Positions 1 to 7,783 of a DNA stretch of 36,774 nt are shown here, piece by piece; positions within the stretch are counted from its first letter, which is position 1, and each line of letters begins with the position of its first letter. The position numbers and the translations under genes were made by a program. This stretch comes from an uncultured Coriobacteriaceae bacterium (GTDB lineage Bacteria; Actinomycetota; Coriobacteriia; Coriobacteriales; Atopobiaceae). The notes under the pieces were generated by a model. The model was not told where the DNA came from, did not search any database, and saw only the letters and a list, made by a program, of their open reading frames with translations. Location of the stretch: the NCBI GenBank assembly GCA_902790135.1, contig CADAQM010000043.1, forward strand, positions 1 through 36,774. The letters are read 5' to 3'.

Positions 1-1
1 G

Positions 2-779
2 AGCGAGTCGCTTGCGGGAAGGGTGGGCATCCTGGAGATGTCCGGACTCTCGCTGAGGGAGCTGTCGGGGAATCTGGGGAAGGGGGCGTTCGTCCCGTCT
101 TCCCTGGCCGGCACGCCTCGAGCTCCCCGACCGGAGGGCTTCGACCTCTGGTCCCACATCCAGAGGGGCAACATGCCCGCCCTGCAGGACCCCACCGTCG
201 AATGGGACGCCTTCTATGCGGACTACGTCCGCGCCTACATCGAGCGCGACGTGCGCCAGCTCGTCAACCTCAGGGACGAGCTCAAGTTCCGGGACTTCCT
301 CGTCGCGTGCGCAGCGCGCACGGCCCAGCTCTTCAACGCGACTGACGTGGCCTCGACGGTGGGAGTCGACGTCAAGACCGCCCAGAGCTGGCTTTCCGTC
401 CTCGAGGCGTCCGGCATAGCCCGGCTCGTCAGGCCTTTCTGGTCGAATCCGAGCAAGCGGCTCGCGAAGACCCCCAAGCTCTTCTTCATGGACACTGGGC
501 TTGTGTGCCATCTCGTGGGGTGGACGAGTCCCCAGGGACGTGTGGTTCTACCGCGACTCGAGGAAGCGCGAGATCGACCTCGTCATACAGGAGGGACGGG
601 TGCTCCACCCCGTCGAGATTAAGGCGGCCGCCGTCCCCGGGGCTGAGGCTATGGCCAACTTCTCGGCGCTCAAGACGTTGACCGACTATGAGGTAGGCAC
701 TGGTGCGGTTATCTGTTCCACGGACAGGCCGTATCCCCTCGGCGAGGGTGTCATCGCCCTCTCGCCCTGGGAGATTTGA
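2..779 (+). pseudogene. AAA ATPase with DUF4143 domain, 3' part, internally deleted
   Basis: This is the C-terminal part of an ATP-binding protein of the AAA/DUF4143 type. Such proteins are widespread, poorly characterised and often mobile-element associated. The frame is open from base 2, with residues SESLAGRVGILEM running in from outside the window. The first frame carries the post-ATPase segment and the DUF4143 region (YIERDVRQLVN, KLFFMDTGLVCHLVGW). It breaks near base 530 at WTSP. The C-terminal part then continues in another frame with RDVWFYRDSRKREIDLVIQ and HPVEIK, a nuclease-fold-like segment. Relatives normally have roughly 25-30 residues between these two blocks, so the lesion looks like a short deletion plus frameshift rather than one lost base. 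The junction lies in a small palindrome (GTCCC-CA-GGGAC). The 5' half is outside the window. Confidence 0.8.
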
Positions 780-788
780 GGGGCAACA

Positions 789-1295
789 ATGAACGTAGGC
801 ACAATCGAGGGGAAGACCTGGACAACCTATAAGACCGAGGACTTCTTTGCCGCCATCGCGGTTCTTGGCGATGAGCTTGACTACGTTAAGTTCGTTGGGC
901 TGTATAACGAGGACGACCTCGTCGAGCTGCAGCTTGATCCTGACGCGATGTTAGTGTCGCGGGTTACCCTGACGAACTGCCATCACTTCGACAACCGTGC
1001 TGAGGCGATGCCCGTTCCGGATGCGGAGGAGGGTCTCTTGGTTGTTGACATGCCCAAACTCGTTGACTGCTCGGACCTCCGGGTTATCGTTTTTGACGAC
1101 GGCCTGACGATCCGAGTCGTCGACAAGCTGCCAATCGGCTATGTGCGAATGGGCGATGTCTTGTTCGGGGTGTCTGCCGATAACGACCTGACATCCATCC
1201 TCTTGACCAGCATGTCTCCGGAAGAGGTATCCCACGCCAGGGCTGAGCTGTCTGGCGATGACTACGATGACGTATGGACGCCTGCTGAGAACTAG
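789..1295 (+). CDS. Hypothetical acidic protein, 168 aa
   Basis: I do not recognise the family. The ATG follows a GAGGGG ribosome site and lies 9 bases after the stop of the broken ATPase gene. The product is acidic, with many Asp and Glu residues, and ends in a DDYDDVW-containing tail. It has no signal peptide, no membrane segment and no obvious catalytic motif. Alternating hydrophobic stretches such as GLLVVDMPKL and LRVIVFDDGL suggest a small soluble alpha/beta or all-beta fold. A GC-rich hairpin follows 25 bases after the stop. Function is unknown. It could be transcribed together with the ATPase remnant. Confidence 0.7.
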   Translation: MNVGTIEGKTWTTYKTEDFFAAIAVLGDELDYVKFVGLYNEDDLVELQLDPDAMLVSRVTLTNCHHFDNRAEAMPVPDAEEGLLVVDMPKLVDCSDLRVIVFDDGLTIRVVDKLPIGYVRMGDVLFGVSADNDLTSILLTSMSPEEVSHARAELSGDDYDDVWTPAEN

Positions 1296-1320
1296 CGACA
1301 CGTTTGTAATCCGGCGATTG

Positions 1321-1351
1321 ACGGGCCTCTCGCTATGAGCTTGGGGCCCGT
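1321..1351 (+). terminator. Hairpin after the 168-aa gene, possible terminator
   Basis: The 7-bp arms ACGGGCC (1321-1327) and GGCCCGT (1345-1351) enclose a 17-base loop. It begins 25 bases after the stop codon. There is no clear T-run, so termination efficiency is uncertain. Confidence 0.4.
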
Positions 1352-1454
1352 TGCCCGCAGGCCTGTAAACCAGCAGCGCAAAGAAGAGTAGCCGTTCGAC
1401 GTGAGTATCAAATGAGTACCAAAGCAGGCGAAACGAGGGAGACGTCGGCGCATA

Positions 1455-1503
1455 GTGTGGATGCCACGGCATGGCATCGCATGCCAGCGCACCCCATCCA
1501 CAC
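1455..1503. repeat. Two-tier inverted repeat in the 1296-1701 gap
   Basis: The 406-base gap before the choloylglycine hydrolase gene holds no convincing gene. It contains a nested hairpin. The outer 9-bp arms GTGTGGATG and CATCCACAC (1455-1463 and 1495-1503) enclose an inner stem TGGCAT-CGC-ATGCCA (1472-1486). It could be a structured leader, an operator or a terminator. No known riboswitch class was recognised. The rest of the gap holds an AT-rich stretch around 1551-1560 that may belong to the downstream promoter. Confidence 0.5.
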
Positions 1504-1701
1504 CCACGCTCATAGAGTGGGAGTGAGACGGAGTGCGCTCTTCTAGCTCGATATAAAACCCACCGCGAATACTTGCTTACCAGAAGGTTGTTCTGAGTCT
1601 GCCGGCTTCTGTCGGCCGTCACTCGTTATGCGGAAGCCACGCAACAAAAGCGATAATAAGATATGGGTGCCAATGTGGTTTCAGGCGGAGAGGGGCTTTC
1701 C

Positions 1702-2652
1702 ATGTGCACAGGGATTCGCTTTACAGATGGGCAAGGCAACATGTACTTCGGGCGTAATCTGGATTGGAGCTGCGGCTACGGCGAGCACGTGGTCATCACG
1801 CCAACCGGATGGAGCCCCAATTCGCCCTTTGGTGCCATCGACGCTATCAACCGACCCATCTACGGCATGGGCATCGTGGCCGAAAACACCCCTCTGTACT
1901 TCGACTGCGCAAATGATGCGGGTCTCGCCGTTGCCGGCCTTAACTTCCCTGGCTACGCGCAATACGAAGTCGCTCCGGTGCAAGGCAAGACCAACGTGTG
2001 CGCTTGGGAGTTCCCTTTGTGGGTGGTTGCAAACTTCCAGACGGTAGATGAGGTGGAAGACGCGCTTGCGCAAACGGCTATCGTGGACAAGCCCATCAAC
2101 GATCGGTATCCGTCCTCGTTGCTGCATTGGATCATCGGTGACGCCGAGCGCAGCATCGTGGTGGAGTACACAGCCGGGGGCATGCAGGTCTTCGACAACG
2201 GTTTTGACGTCCTGGCCAACCAGCCCGGCTTTGCCTACCACGCGGAGAACGTTCGCAGCTACATCGGCTGCTCTCCTGAGGTAGAAGGCCCCGTCTTCTG
2301 GCGCACTGCCGAGCTCTCCGCCTACGGTACTGGAAGCGGCATGCGTGGAATACCTGGCGACTGCTACTCTCCCTCGCGTTTTGTGCGCGCCGCATACCAC
2401 AATGCCTTCTATCCGCAGAAGGATACCGAGGCCGAGAACGTATCGCGCCTGTTCCACACGCTGGGGAGCGTTGCGATGGTGGACGGTGCATCCAAGATGC
2501 TCGACGGTGCCTACGAGATAACCGTCTACACCGGTGGCCTCTCCACGCGCACCAACACCTACTACTACAACACCTATGACGATCCAGCCATCAGAAGCGT
2601 GGTGCTTTCTGATTACGATACGTCGGGCGCGGAGCTGGTGGAAGTGCGTTAG
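1702..2652 (+). CDS. Choloylglycine hydrolase family protein (bile salt hydrolase / penicillin V acylase type)
   Basis: This is an Ntn-hydrolase that cleaves an amide bond, most likely in conjugated bile salts or in penicillin V or acyl-homoserine-lactone-like substrates. I start it at 1702 because GGAG lies just upstream and this makes Cys2 (MCTGIRF) the N-terminal nucleophile after Met removal. An upstream in-frame ATG at 1663 would bury that Cys. The expected catalytic set is present: Cys2, Arg18 and Asp21 (FGRNLDW), Asn81 (GLNFPGYA), Asn173 (LANQPGF) and Arg226 (SPSRFVRA). The motif GIPGD lies at 216-220. The length of 316 aa is typical. There is no signal peptide, so the enzyme is cytoplasmic like known gut bile salt hydrolases. 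Substrate preference cannot be settled by eye. The intact motif set argues for an active enzyme. Confidence 0.93.
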   Translation: MCTGIRFTDGQGNMYFGRNLDWSCGYGEHVVITPTGWSPNSPFGAIDAINRPIYGMGIVAENTPLYFDCANDAGLAVAGLNFPGYAQYEVAPVQGKTNVCAWEFPLWVVANFQTVDEVEDALAQTAIVDKPINDRYPSSLLHWIIGDAERSIVVEYTAGGMQVFDNGFDVLANQPGFAYHAENVRSYIGCSPEVEGPVFWRTAELSAYGTGSGMRGIPGDCYSPSRFVRAAYHNAFYPQKDTEAENVSRLFHTLGSVAMVDGASKMLDGAYEITVYTGGLSTRTNTYYYNTYDDPAIRSVVLSDYDTSGAELVEVR

Positions 2653-2720
2653 CGCCAGCCAAACGACGCTGCGCGCGATAGTAAATGTTGAACAAAACCA
2701 ACATATAGAGGGAGGCGCTC

Positions 2721-3203
2721 ATGTACGTGGATGCTAACGACGAGCAGCTGAAGAGCTTCGTGGCGAAGGTTGCCGAGCGTACGGGCAAGGAGGCGAGCTG
2801 GGTGTCCGAGCTCGGCTGCTACCAGCTCGACAGTGAAAGCTGGGGACCCTTTGTCGTAAAGATGCACCACTACTTCTTTATCGCACACGACGATGCCGCA
2901 ACGGCTGCCGACTTCGAAGCCTTCTCGCAGGCTTGTGTCGAGTGGGGGCTCAAGCACTACCATGGTCTTCCACGCGGGCTCCAGAAGGGCGTGGCTATCT
3001 ATCCCGTGCTGCTGCAGGAGCAGCCCTCGTCTGAGGTCGTCGCCCTGACCAAGCGCAAGCCCGGCGCGCGCTGGGCTGCCTTCGCACTGCCGTGCGCGGT
3101 GAGCCTTGCCACAGGTGCCGTCGAGTACATGGAGAAGACGCCCGTCTGGGGCTTCGCTATGTGGAAGGGCGTAAGGAAGGCCGCAGACTCGGCTCTCTGC
3201 TGA
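2721..3203 (+). CDS. Hypothetical protein, 160 aa
   Basis: The family is not recognised. A GGGAGG ribosome site precedes the ATG at good spacing, supporting translation. The product is soluble and has no signal peptide. The N-terminal half carries a charged helix (EQLKSFVAKVAERTGKEASW) and a WGPFVVKMHHYFFIAH stretch. The C-terminal part includes WAAFALPCAVSL and WGFAMWKGVRK segments, moderately hydrophobic but too short for clear membrane helices. The sequence GVAIYPVLL followed by a polar linker looks like a conserved core. It sits 68 bases after the choloylglycine hydrolase gene in the same direction and could share its transcript. No function is proposed. Confidence 0.7.
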   Translation: MYVDANDEQLKSFVAKVAERTGKEASWVSELGCYQLDSESWGPFVVKMHHYFFIAHDDAATAADFEAFSQACVEWGLKHYHGLPRGLQKGVAIYPVLLQEQPSSEVVALTKRKPGARWAAFALPCAVSLATGAVEYMEKTPVWGFAMWKGVRKAADSALC

Positions 3204-3323
3204 TGGTGTTGTTTGCCTAGCGCCTCTCTGGCTGTTTTGCCCCTCTTGCTCCCTGACCTTGAGACAGGTTGGGAACTACGGCGAATTAATAGCGGGCACA
3301 AAAAAAGCCGAGGAGGGCATGAC

Positions 3324-3579
3324 ATGAAGGACAACAACGCAAGCGCACCCATGAAGGAGCAATACAAGAGGCGACCCAGTCGTGCTGTCAGAGAGCATGC
3401 TCGACGCAGTGTCTGGCGGAGAGCTTGACGATATGCAGAAGAACGGCCTCTTCTTTTCGGCGAGAATGCTCAAAGGGATGTGTAACGACAATATCGAACT
3501 GTTCTTTGAACTGAATCGCGACCTCAACCTGAGCGAGGAGGCCATCGCCTACTGCAGGGAGATTTGGCCTAAGGCCTAA
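3324..3579 (+). pseudogene. Small peptide precursor-like gene with double-glycine leader motif, frameshifted
   Basis: A strong ribosome site (GAGGAGG at 3310-3316) precedes an ATG at 3324 that reads MKDNNASAPMKEQYK and then goes out of frame. The next frame, usable from GTG 3382, reads VLSESMLDAVSGGELDD and continues for 65 residues, ending in IWPKA. The string LSESMLDAVSGG has the spacing and Gly-Gly ending of leaders cleaved by peptidase-containing bacteriocin exporters. Joining both frames gives a natural roughly 84-residue precursor with the ribosome site in the right place, so a small indel near 3366-3382 is likely. The part after GG has two Cys and a helical C-terminus. No exporter or modification enzyme is adjacent. 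The alternative is that the GTG-started 65-aa ORF is the real protein. Confidence 0.5.
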
Positions 3580-3605
3580 GCCCCTGAGGGACCGTGCAAC
3601 AACAG

Positions 3606-3637
3606 CAAGGGCGTCCGACATTAATCGGGCGCCCTTG
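3606..3637. terminator. Hairpin terminator after peptide gene
   Basis: The 8-bp arms CAAGGGCG and CGCCCTTG, with an inner CCGA/TCGG stem around a CATTAA loop, begin 27 bases after the stop at 3579. It is followed by a short mixed TTGTACTTTG segment. Confidence 0.7.
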
Positions 3638-3638
3638 T

Positions 3639-3675
3639 ACTTTGCGGTTAGGGGAGTATCCCCCAACCGCAAAGT
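3639..3675. terminator. Second tandem hairpin
   Basis: The perfect 11-bp arms ACTTTGCGGTT (3639-3649) and AACCGCAAAGT (3665-3675), with an inner GGGG/CCCC pair, follow the first hairpin directly. Two stable hairpins in a row isolate the peptide gene from the acetyltransferase gene. Their position also argues against any acetyltransferase start upstream of 3749. Confidence 0.65.
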
Positions 3676-3748
3676 CTTCCCGGTGAATCTCTTCGGTTAC
3701 GATGGGGACGTGAAAACGTGTCTTTTAGTCGATTTGGCAGGAGATCAG

Positions 3749-4207
3749 ATGATGATCAGGCTCGTGGATGTGGACGAGAGCAATTGGCTTGACGTCAGGG
3801 GTCTCTCGGTTGGCTCTGGTCAGGAGGGGTTCCTCGACAGTGCCGTGGGAATCATTGCGAGAGAATATGTCTACCGCTCCTGCCGCGCTAGGGTGATAGG
3901 CATTGCGGCTGACGACACGATTGTCGGCGTTGCCCTGGTCAGGGACTTGGACGAGGAGCCCGCCTGCTACGATCTTCAGCAGTTCATGATAGACGCTCGT
4001 TATCAGGGGAGGGGCATCGGCACCCAGGCGCTGCGTCTGATTGTCGACGAGCTCGCGGCGGAGCGAAAGTATGGCCACGTGGAGGTCTGCGTCAAAAAAG
4101 ATGACGCCGCCGCCCTGCACGTCTACGAGAAGGCGGGCTTTGTGGACACCGGTTATATCGATGAGGACGCGCCGGATTGTCGTAACCTCGCATTGAATCT
4201 CGAGTAA
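3749..4207 (+). CDS. GNAT-family N-acetyltransferase
   Basis: This is an acetyl-CoA-dependent acetyltransferase. The N-terminus (MIRLVDVDESNWLDV) and the acidic middle resemble the BltD/spermidine acetyltransferase-like subgroup, so a polyamine or small amine substrate is plausible but unproven. The acetyl-CoA binding motif A is clear: FMIDARYQGRGIGTQAL, with Q/R-x-x-G-x-G/A. The C-terminal motif B (ALHVYEKAGFVDTG) is also typical. AGGAG at 3739-3743 serves ATG 3749 or 3752. Longer upstream starts would translate through the tandem hairpins and are rejected. The length of about 152 aa fits the family. It sits between a peptide-like gene and a membrane protein gene. Confidence 0.85.
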   Translation: MMIRLVDVDESNWLDVRGLSVGSGQEGFLDSAVGIIAREYVYRSCRARVIGIAADDTIVGVALVRDLDEEPACYDLQQFMIDARYQGRGIGTQALRLIVDELAAERKYGHVEVCVKKDDAAALHVYEKAGFVDTGYIDEDAPDCRNLALNLE

Positions 4208-4246
4208 TCGGCGTTTTCTTATTGGCTTGGATGGAAGTGAACCCTC

Positions 4247-4753
4247 ATGAGTGTCTCCGCGATCCTGATAGAGATGGTCGTCTTTGCAGTCCTGTTTACC
4301 GCTGCTGATCTTGCAGCATACCGAGGAGACAAGAAGTACACTCCGGCCGGCATCCACAACTATCCGCCTGACATACAGGAGGAGTACTTCAAGACGCACG
4401 AACGGGTCGATGTCTCATATAAATCAAAGAATGTAGTGCTGACAAAGAGTCTCGGCATCCTTCTGTTTGCGGCAATCCTCTTTGGCTGCGCGTTGCTTGC
4501 GGGGGCAACGACATTCTGGCAGGGCTTTGCTGTAGCCTTCGGACTGATGGTGTGGATTGGCCTGTACGACACGTGCTTCATCGACTGGGTGCTGTTTGCC
4601 AACCTTTCCATGTTCCGCTTGGAGGGAACCGAGCATATGGATGAGGCATACCACCAGAAGTGGTTCCATCTGAAGGGAATGCTGTTTCCTGGCCTTGTCT
4701 TTGCGCTAATACCAGCAGCCTTGGTGGGGTTCCTGGTGACGCTCGTCCGGTGA
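4247..4753 (+). CDS. Four-helix integral membrane protein of unknown function
   Basis: This 168-aa protein has about four predicted membrane helices: residues 5-25 (ILIEMVVFAVLFTAADLA), 67-88, 90-112 and 148-167. A cytoplasmic or external loop carries the conserved-looking GIHNYPPDIQEEYFKTH motif, and a second carries YDTCFIDWVLF. The C-terminal region has KWFHLKGMLFPG. This layout, with the PP-(D/E)-IQE-x-YF motif and a WFHLKG-like motif, is one I associate with an uncharacterised conserved membrane protein family in Firmicutes and Actinobacteria. No enzymatic residues are evident. It lies 39 bases after the acetyltransferase gene, so the two may be co-transcribed. Confidence 0.75.
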   Translation: MSVSAILIEMVVFAVLFTAADLAAYRGDKKYTPAGIHNYPPDIQEEYFKTHERVDVSYKSKNVVLTKSLGILLFAAILFGCALLAGATTFWQGFAVAFGLMVWIGLYDTCFIDWVLFANLSMFRLEGTEHMDEAYHQKWFHLKGMLFPGLVFALIPAALVGFLVTLVR

Positions 4754-4755
4754 GG

Positions 4756-4825
4756 AGCGAGGGTGGGGGGCCGATGCCTCGGTCACGTTGGGGAGAGCGG
4801 CCAGTGGTACCTTACACCCCTCGCT
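4756..4825. terminator. Imperfect inverted repeat between convergent genes
   Basis: AGCGAGGG (4756-4763) pairs with CCCTCGCT near 4818-4825 across a long loop, between the convergent ends of the membrane protein gene and the small minus-strand ORF. It could serve as a weak bidirectional terminator. Confidence 0.35.
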
Positions 4826-4827
4826 GT

Positions 4828-5070
4828 CTACAAGCCAGACTCTTGCAAGGCAGGATGGTTCTCGGGGATGAGGCTGACGAACTCGTCCCACTCACGGCAG
4901 GTCTGCTGATACGCAATGGCGCTCAGGGACGCATTGGGCCAGCTGCCGCCGGGGTTGAAGGGGACGACGATGCCATTGGGGTCGTCGCGCGAGACGCCGC
5001 CCACCACCGATCCTCCGGATACGTTCTCGAGCATGGCGTTGGGGGTAACGATTCCATTGAAGTCTGCCAT
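4828..5070 (-). CDS. Small protein with double-glycine leader-like N-terminus, 80 aa
   Basis: This 80-aa ORF starts 6 bases after the stop of the SixA-CHAD gene, with no clear ribosome site of its own, so translation would depend on coupling. The N-terminus reads NGIVTPNAMLENVSGGSV. The MLENVSGG element closely matches MLDAVSGG in the small gene at 3324-3579. That form is typical of leaders removed after Gly-Gly by exporter peptidases. The part after the motif is rich in Gly, Pro, Asn and Ser, then ends in a helical segment with a single Cys (QQTCREWDEFVSLIP). It could be an exported peptide or a small regulatory protein. Coding status is moderately supported by the motif and the tight spacing. 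Confidence 0.55.
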   Translation of the reverse strand: MADFNGIVTPNAMLENVSGGSVVGGVSRDDPNGIVVPFNPGGSWPNASLSAIAYQQTCREWDEFVSLIPENHPALQESGL

Positions 5071-5076
5071 TTTGGG

Positions 5077-6405
5077 TTAGGCTCGTGCCTCGTCGGCTTT
5101 GAGGGCGCTGTAGAGGAAGGTCTCGTTCTGCGCACGCAGCAGCGTGAGGTCCCAGACCACAGGCTCGGGGAGGTCGCGCTGCAGGAACTCGCTGATGAGC
5201 CTGATGTTGGCTCGCGCGTCGCACACGTCTCCCAGGTTGTCCTGGTGGGCCATCATGCCCTTTGCGATGTCCACGGCGTCCGCGCCGAGGATGCTCTCGT
5301 TGAACTCTGCCACGTAGCGGGCGCGCTTGGCACGCTTGCGCACGTCATGCGTCTGAACCTCGTCGGAGAGCCTCAGTACGTCGAGGTCTGCCTTCACCGA
5401 CTCGATTAAGGCATCAAACCTCTTGCGGACCACACTTTGCGGGAGGCCGCTCTTGACGTAACGCTTCTTCCACGCGATGTGCTTTGCCAGGGCCATGGCT
5501 CGCTCGAAGGACCTTGTGACCTGCTTGGACGCAAGAATCTTAAGGAGCTTGGCGCGCTCTTCGGAGGCCTCCTCCTTGCAGAATGCAAGCAGTTCGGGGG
5601 AGGAATCGGGGTTGGAGCGAGCCTGCTTCTCAAAGACATCCAGCTCGCGCTGCAGCGAGGTGTGCCTCACGATTTCTCGCAGGATGGCCTGGGTTTCGGC
5701 GTTTTGCTCACGGTTTTGCCACGGTTTGATGAACGCCAAGAAGCTGCGCAGAGTCCGAATGTTGGTGCGGAAGCGATGGATTGTCTCGATGTCCTCGGGA
5801 TTGGCGAAGAAGGCCTCGCGGCGCCCCTCGATTATCTCGGCGGTCTTGGTGATCGTCTCCTGCAGGTGGACGAGCGTCTCCCAGCGTGAGGCAACAGGGC
5901 CTTGGGCAAACCACAGGAGACGGGCATGGTCCTGCGCGGCTGGGTTGTCCCGATCGTCCGCGTCAACGAGGTGCACCTCGAGGCATGCGAGCCCGCCAGT
6001 CGAGAAGGGCGGCGTCGACCCCGCGAGCACCTCGACGATATCCTCGGCAAATGGGACATGACCGACGGCGAACACGTACTTCTCGTCGCTGGCGCGCAGC
6101 TCGTCGAGGAGTCCCTCGATATCCTGCTCCCAGAGGCAGTCGTGTGACTCGATCTTCTTTGCCAGGGGGACGTCCCGCTCCTTGAGGGCTCTCTCGAGAA
6201 GTTCGGCGGTCTGCTGGGCTCTTATTGCCGGACTCGCCCAGATCTGCGGTGTGGCATCTCCGACCTCGAGCAGGCGGAGCATGCGCGGCAAGCGAGCCTC
6301 GAGTGCCCATGCGCCAGCCTTGGTCAGGGTTCTGTCGATGTCTTGCTGGGTTTGCGCGGCAGGCACCGCCTTGCCATGACGCATAACGACGAGCGTCTTT
6401 TTCAT
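5077..6405 (-). CDS. SixA-type histidine phosphatase fused to CHAD domain
   Basis: This is a two-domain protein of 442 aa. Residues 1-170 form a SixA-like histidine phosphatase: RHG at 9-11, SPAIRAQQTA around 58-67 and the second catalytic His in VGH at 114-116. SixA enzymes dephosphorylate phosphohistidine proteins. Residues from about 195 to the end form a CHAD domain with paired conserved His and basic motifs (ETIHRFRTNIRTLRSF and THDVRKRAKRARY). CHAD domains bind polyphosphate. The fusion suggests a phosphatase positioned on polyphosphate or phosphorylated partners. I start at 6405 because GAGGAG lies just upstream. An in-frame ATG 18 codons further up lacks support. The gene directly precedes the 80-aa double-glycine ORF. 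Confidence 0.9.
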   Translation of the reverse strand: MKKTLVVMRHGKAVPAAQTQQDIDRTLTKAGAWALEARLPRMLRLLEVGDATPQIWASPAIRAQQTAELLERALKERDVPLAKKIESHDCLWEQDIEGLLDELRASDEKYVFAVGHVPFAEDIVEVLAGSTPPFSTGGLACLEVHLVDADDRDNPAAQDHARLLWFAQGPVASRWETLVHLQETITKTAEIIEGRREAFFANPEDIETIHRFRTNIRTLRSFLAFIKPWQNREQNAETQAILREIVRHTSLQRELDVFEKQARSNPDSSPELLAFCKEEASEERAKLLKILASKQVTRSFERAMALAKHIAWKKRYVKSGLPQSVVRKRFDALIESVKADLDVLRLSDEVQTHDVRKRAKRARYVAEFNESILGADAVDIAKGMMAHQDNLGDVCDARANIRLISEFLQRDLPEPVVWDLTLLRAQNETFLYSALKADEARA

Positions 6406-6588
6406 GCTATCTCCTCGGCCGGCGTTGTTGTGGCACGGTACCATAGCCGGCTTCATCATAGCATGCGTGTTCGCGCGGCCTTCGCCCTAGCCCCAGTGGG
6501 TACGCTCACCTTGGAGACGCCCCCTTTTACCTGCGCAAGCTGCGCTACCATGGATAACGTCCCCTCTGGATCCACGAAAGGAAGCGCC

Positions 6589-7779
6589 GTGAACGTCGTC
6601 TTCATCTCCCCGCAGTTCCCCGACACCTACTGGAACTGGTGCGACCGCCTGCGCAAGAACGGCGCCACGGTGCTCGGCATCGGCGACACGCCCTACAACA
6701 TGGTCGCGCAAGAGGTCAAGGACTCGCTCGACGAGTACTTCTGGGTGTCCTCCCTCGAGGACTACGACCAGGTCTTTCGTGCGGTCGCGTTCTTCTCCTG
6801 GAAGTACGGCAAGATCGACTGGCTCGAGTCGCAGAACGAGTATTGGCTCGGCCAGGATGCCCGTTTGCGTGACGACTTTCACATCACCACTGGTGCCGGC
6901 TCCGCGCAGATGTCGCAGTGGCAGAGCAAGGCGGAGATGAAGCCGCTCTACGCCGCGGCGGGCGTGCCCACTGCGCGCCAGGTGCTTCTCGATGACCCTG
7001 CCGAGGTCCGCGCCTTTGCAAAGAAGGTCGGTTATCCGCTCTTTGCCAAGCCCGAGCGCGGCGTCGGTGCCGGCGGAACGGCCAAGGTGTCCGACGCGGC
7101 AGCCTTGGAGGTGCTGCTTGCCTCCGAGCGGGACGAGCCCTACGTGCTGGAGGAGTTCGTCACGGGCGACATCTGCTCCTACGAGGCCATCATCGATGCG
7201 AATGGTGAGCCGCTCTTTGAGAACCAGTCCGAGTACCCCGTCGACATCGCGGCCACGGTGGAGGACATGCTCGACGTGTGGTATTACACCTGTCCGACCG
7301 TCGACCCCGCGCTCAGCAAGCTGGCCCGCGCGACGGTCAAGTCCTTTGGCATCAAGAACCGCTTTGTCCACATGGAGTTCTTCCGCCTGACCGCCGACAA
7401 GGCGGGTCTCGGCAAGAAGGGTGACTACGTGGGCCTGGAGGTCAACGTGCGTGCGCCCGGTGGCTACGATCCCGACATGGTCAATTTTGCGCACTCCTTC
7501 GACCTGTACCAGATCTGGGCGGACATGGTCACCTTTGGCTCCTCCGACCATGCGGCGGATGGCGAGACCTTCTTTTGCGTGTATGCCTCGCAGCGCGATT
7601 GCCACCAGTACGCGCATACGCACGAGCAGATCATGGGGCGCTACGGCAGCGATGTCTGCATGCAGGGCCGTATGGCCGACGTGCTCTCCGATGACCTCGG
7701 CAACACGTTCTATATGGTGCGTCTCAAGAGCATCGAGGAGGGCGAGCGCTTCGCCACATACGTGCACGAGCGCGCATAG
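6589..7779 (+). CDS. ATP-grasp domain protein (carbamoyl-phosphate synthase-like ligase)
   Basis: This 396-aa protein has an N-terminal pre-ATP-grasp region (NVVFISPQFPDTYWNW, then VLGIGDTPYN). A central ATP-grasp fold follows, with the lysine segment YPLFAKPERGVGAGGT and the EEFVTGDICSYEAIID strand. Near the C-terminus is the metal-binding E-x-N motif in GLEVNVRAPGG. ATP-grasp enzymes join a carboxylate to an amine or thiol through an acyl-phosphate. The substrate of this subgroup is unknown to me. The start is GTG 6589, with AAAGGAAG at good spacing. An in-frame ATG at 6550 lacks a ribosome site. The stop codon lies 4 bases before a 35-bp palindromic repeat. The downstream hydrolase gene might use the same product. 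Confidence 0.88.
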   Translation: MNVVFISPQFPDTYWNWCDRLRKNGATVLGIGDTPYNMVAQEVKDSLDEYFWVSSLEDYDQVFRAVAFFSWKYGKIDWLESQNEYWLGQDARLRDDFHITTGAGSAQMSQWQSKAEMKPLYAAAGVPTARQVLLDDPAEVRAFAKKVGYPLFAKPERGVGAGGTAKVSDAAALEVLLASERDEPYVLEEFVTGDICSYEAIIDANGEPLFENQSEYPVDIAATVEDMLDVWYYTCPTVDPALSKLARATVKSFGIKNRFVHMEFFRLTADKAGLGKKGDYVGLEVNVRAPGGYDPDMVNFAHSFDLYQIWADMVTFGSSDHAADGETFFCVYASQRDCHQYAHTHEQIMGRYGSDVCMQGRMADVLSDDLGNTFYMVRLKSIEEGERFATYVHERA

Positions 7780-7783
7780 CCGC

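Noticed and set aside
951..1622. 223-codon minus-strand frame over the hypothetical gene and gap
   Set aside because: No ribosome site, Arg-rich and low-complexity; the plus-strand gene has a good ribosome site and balanced composition.
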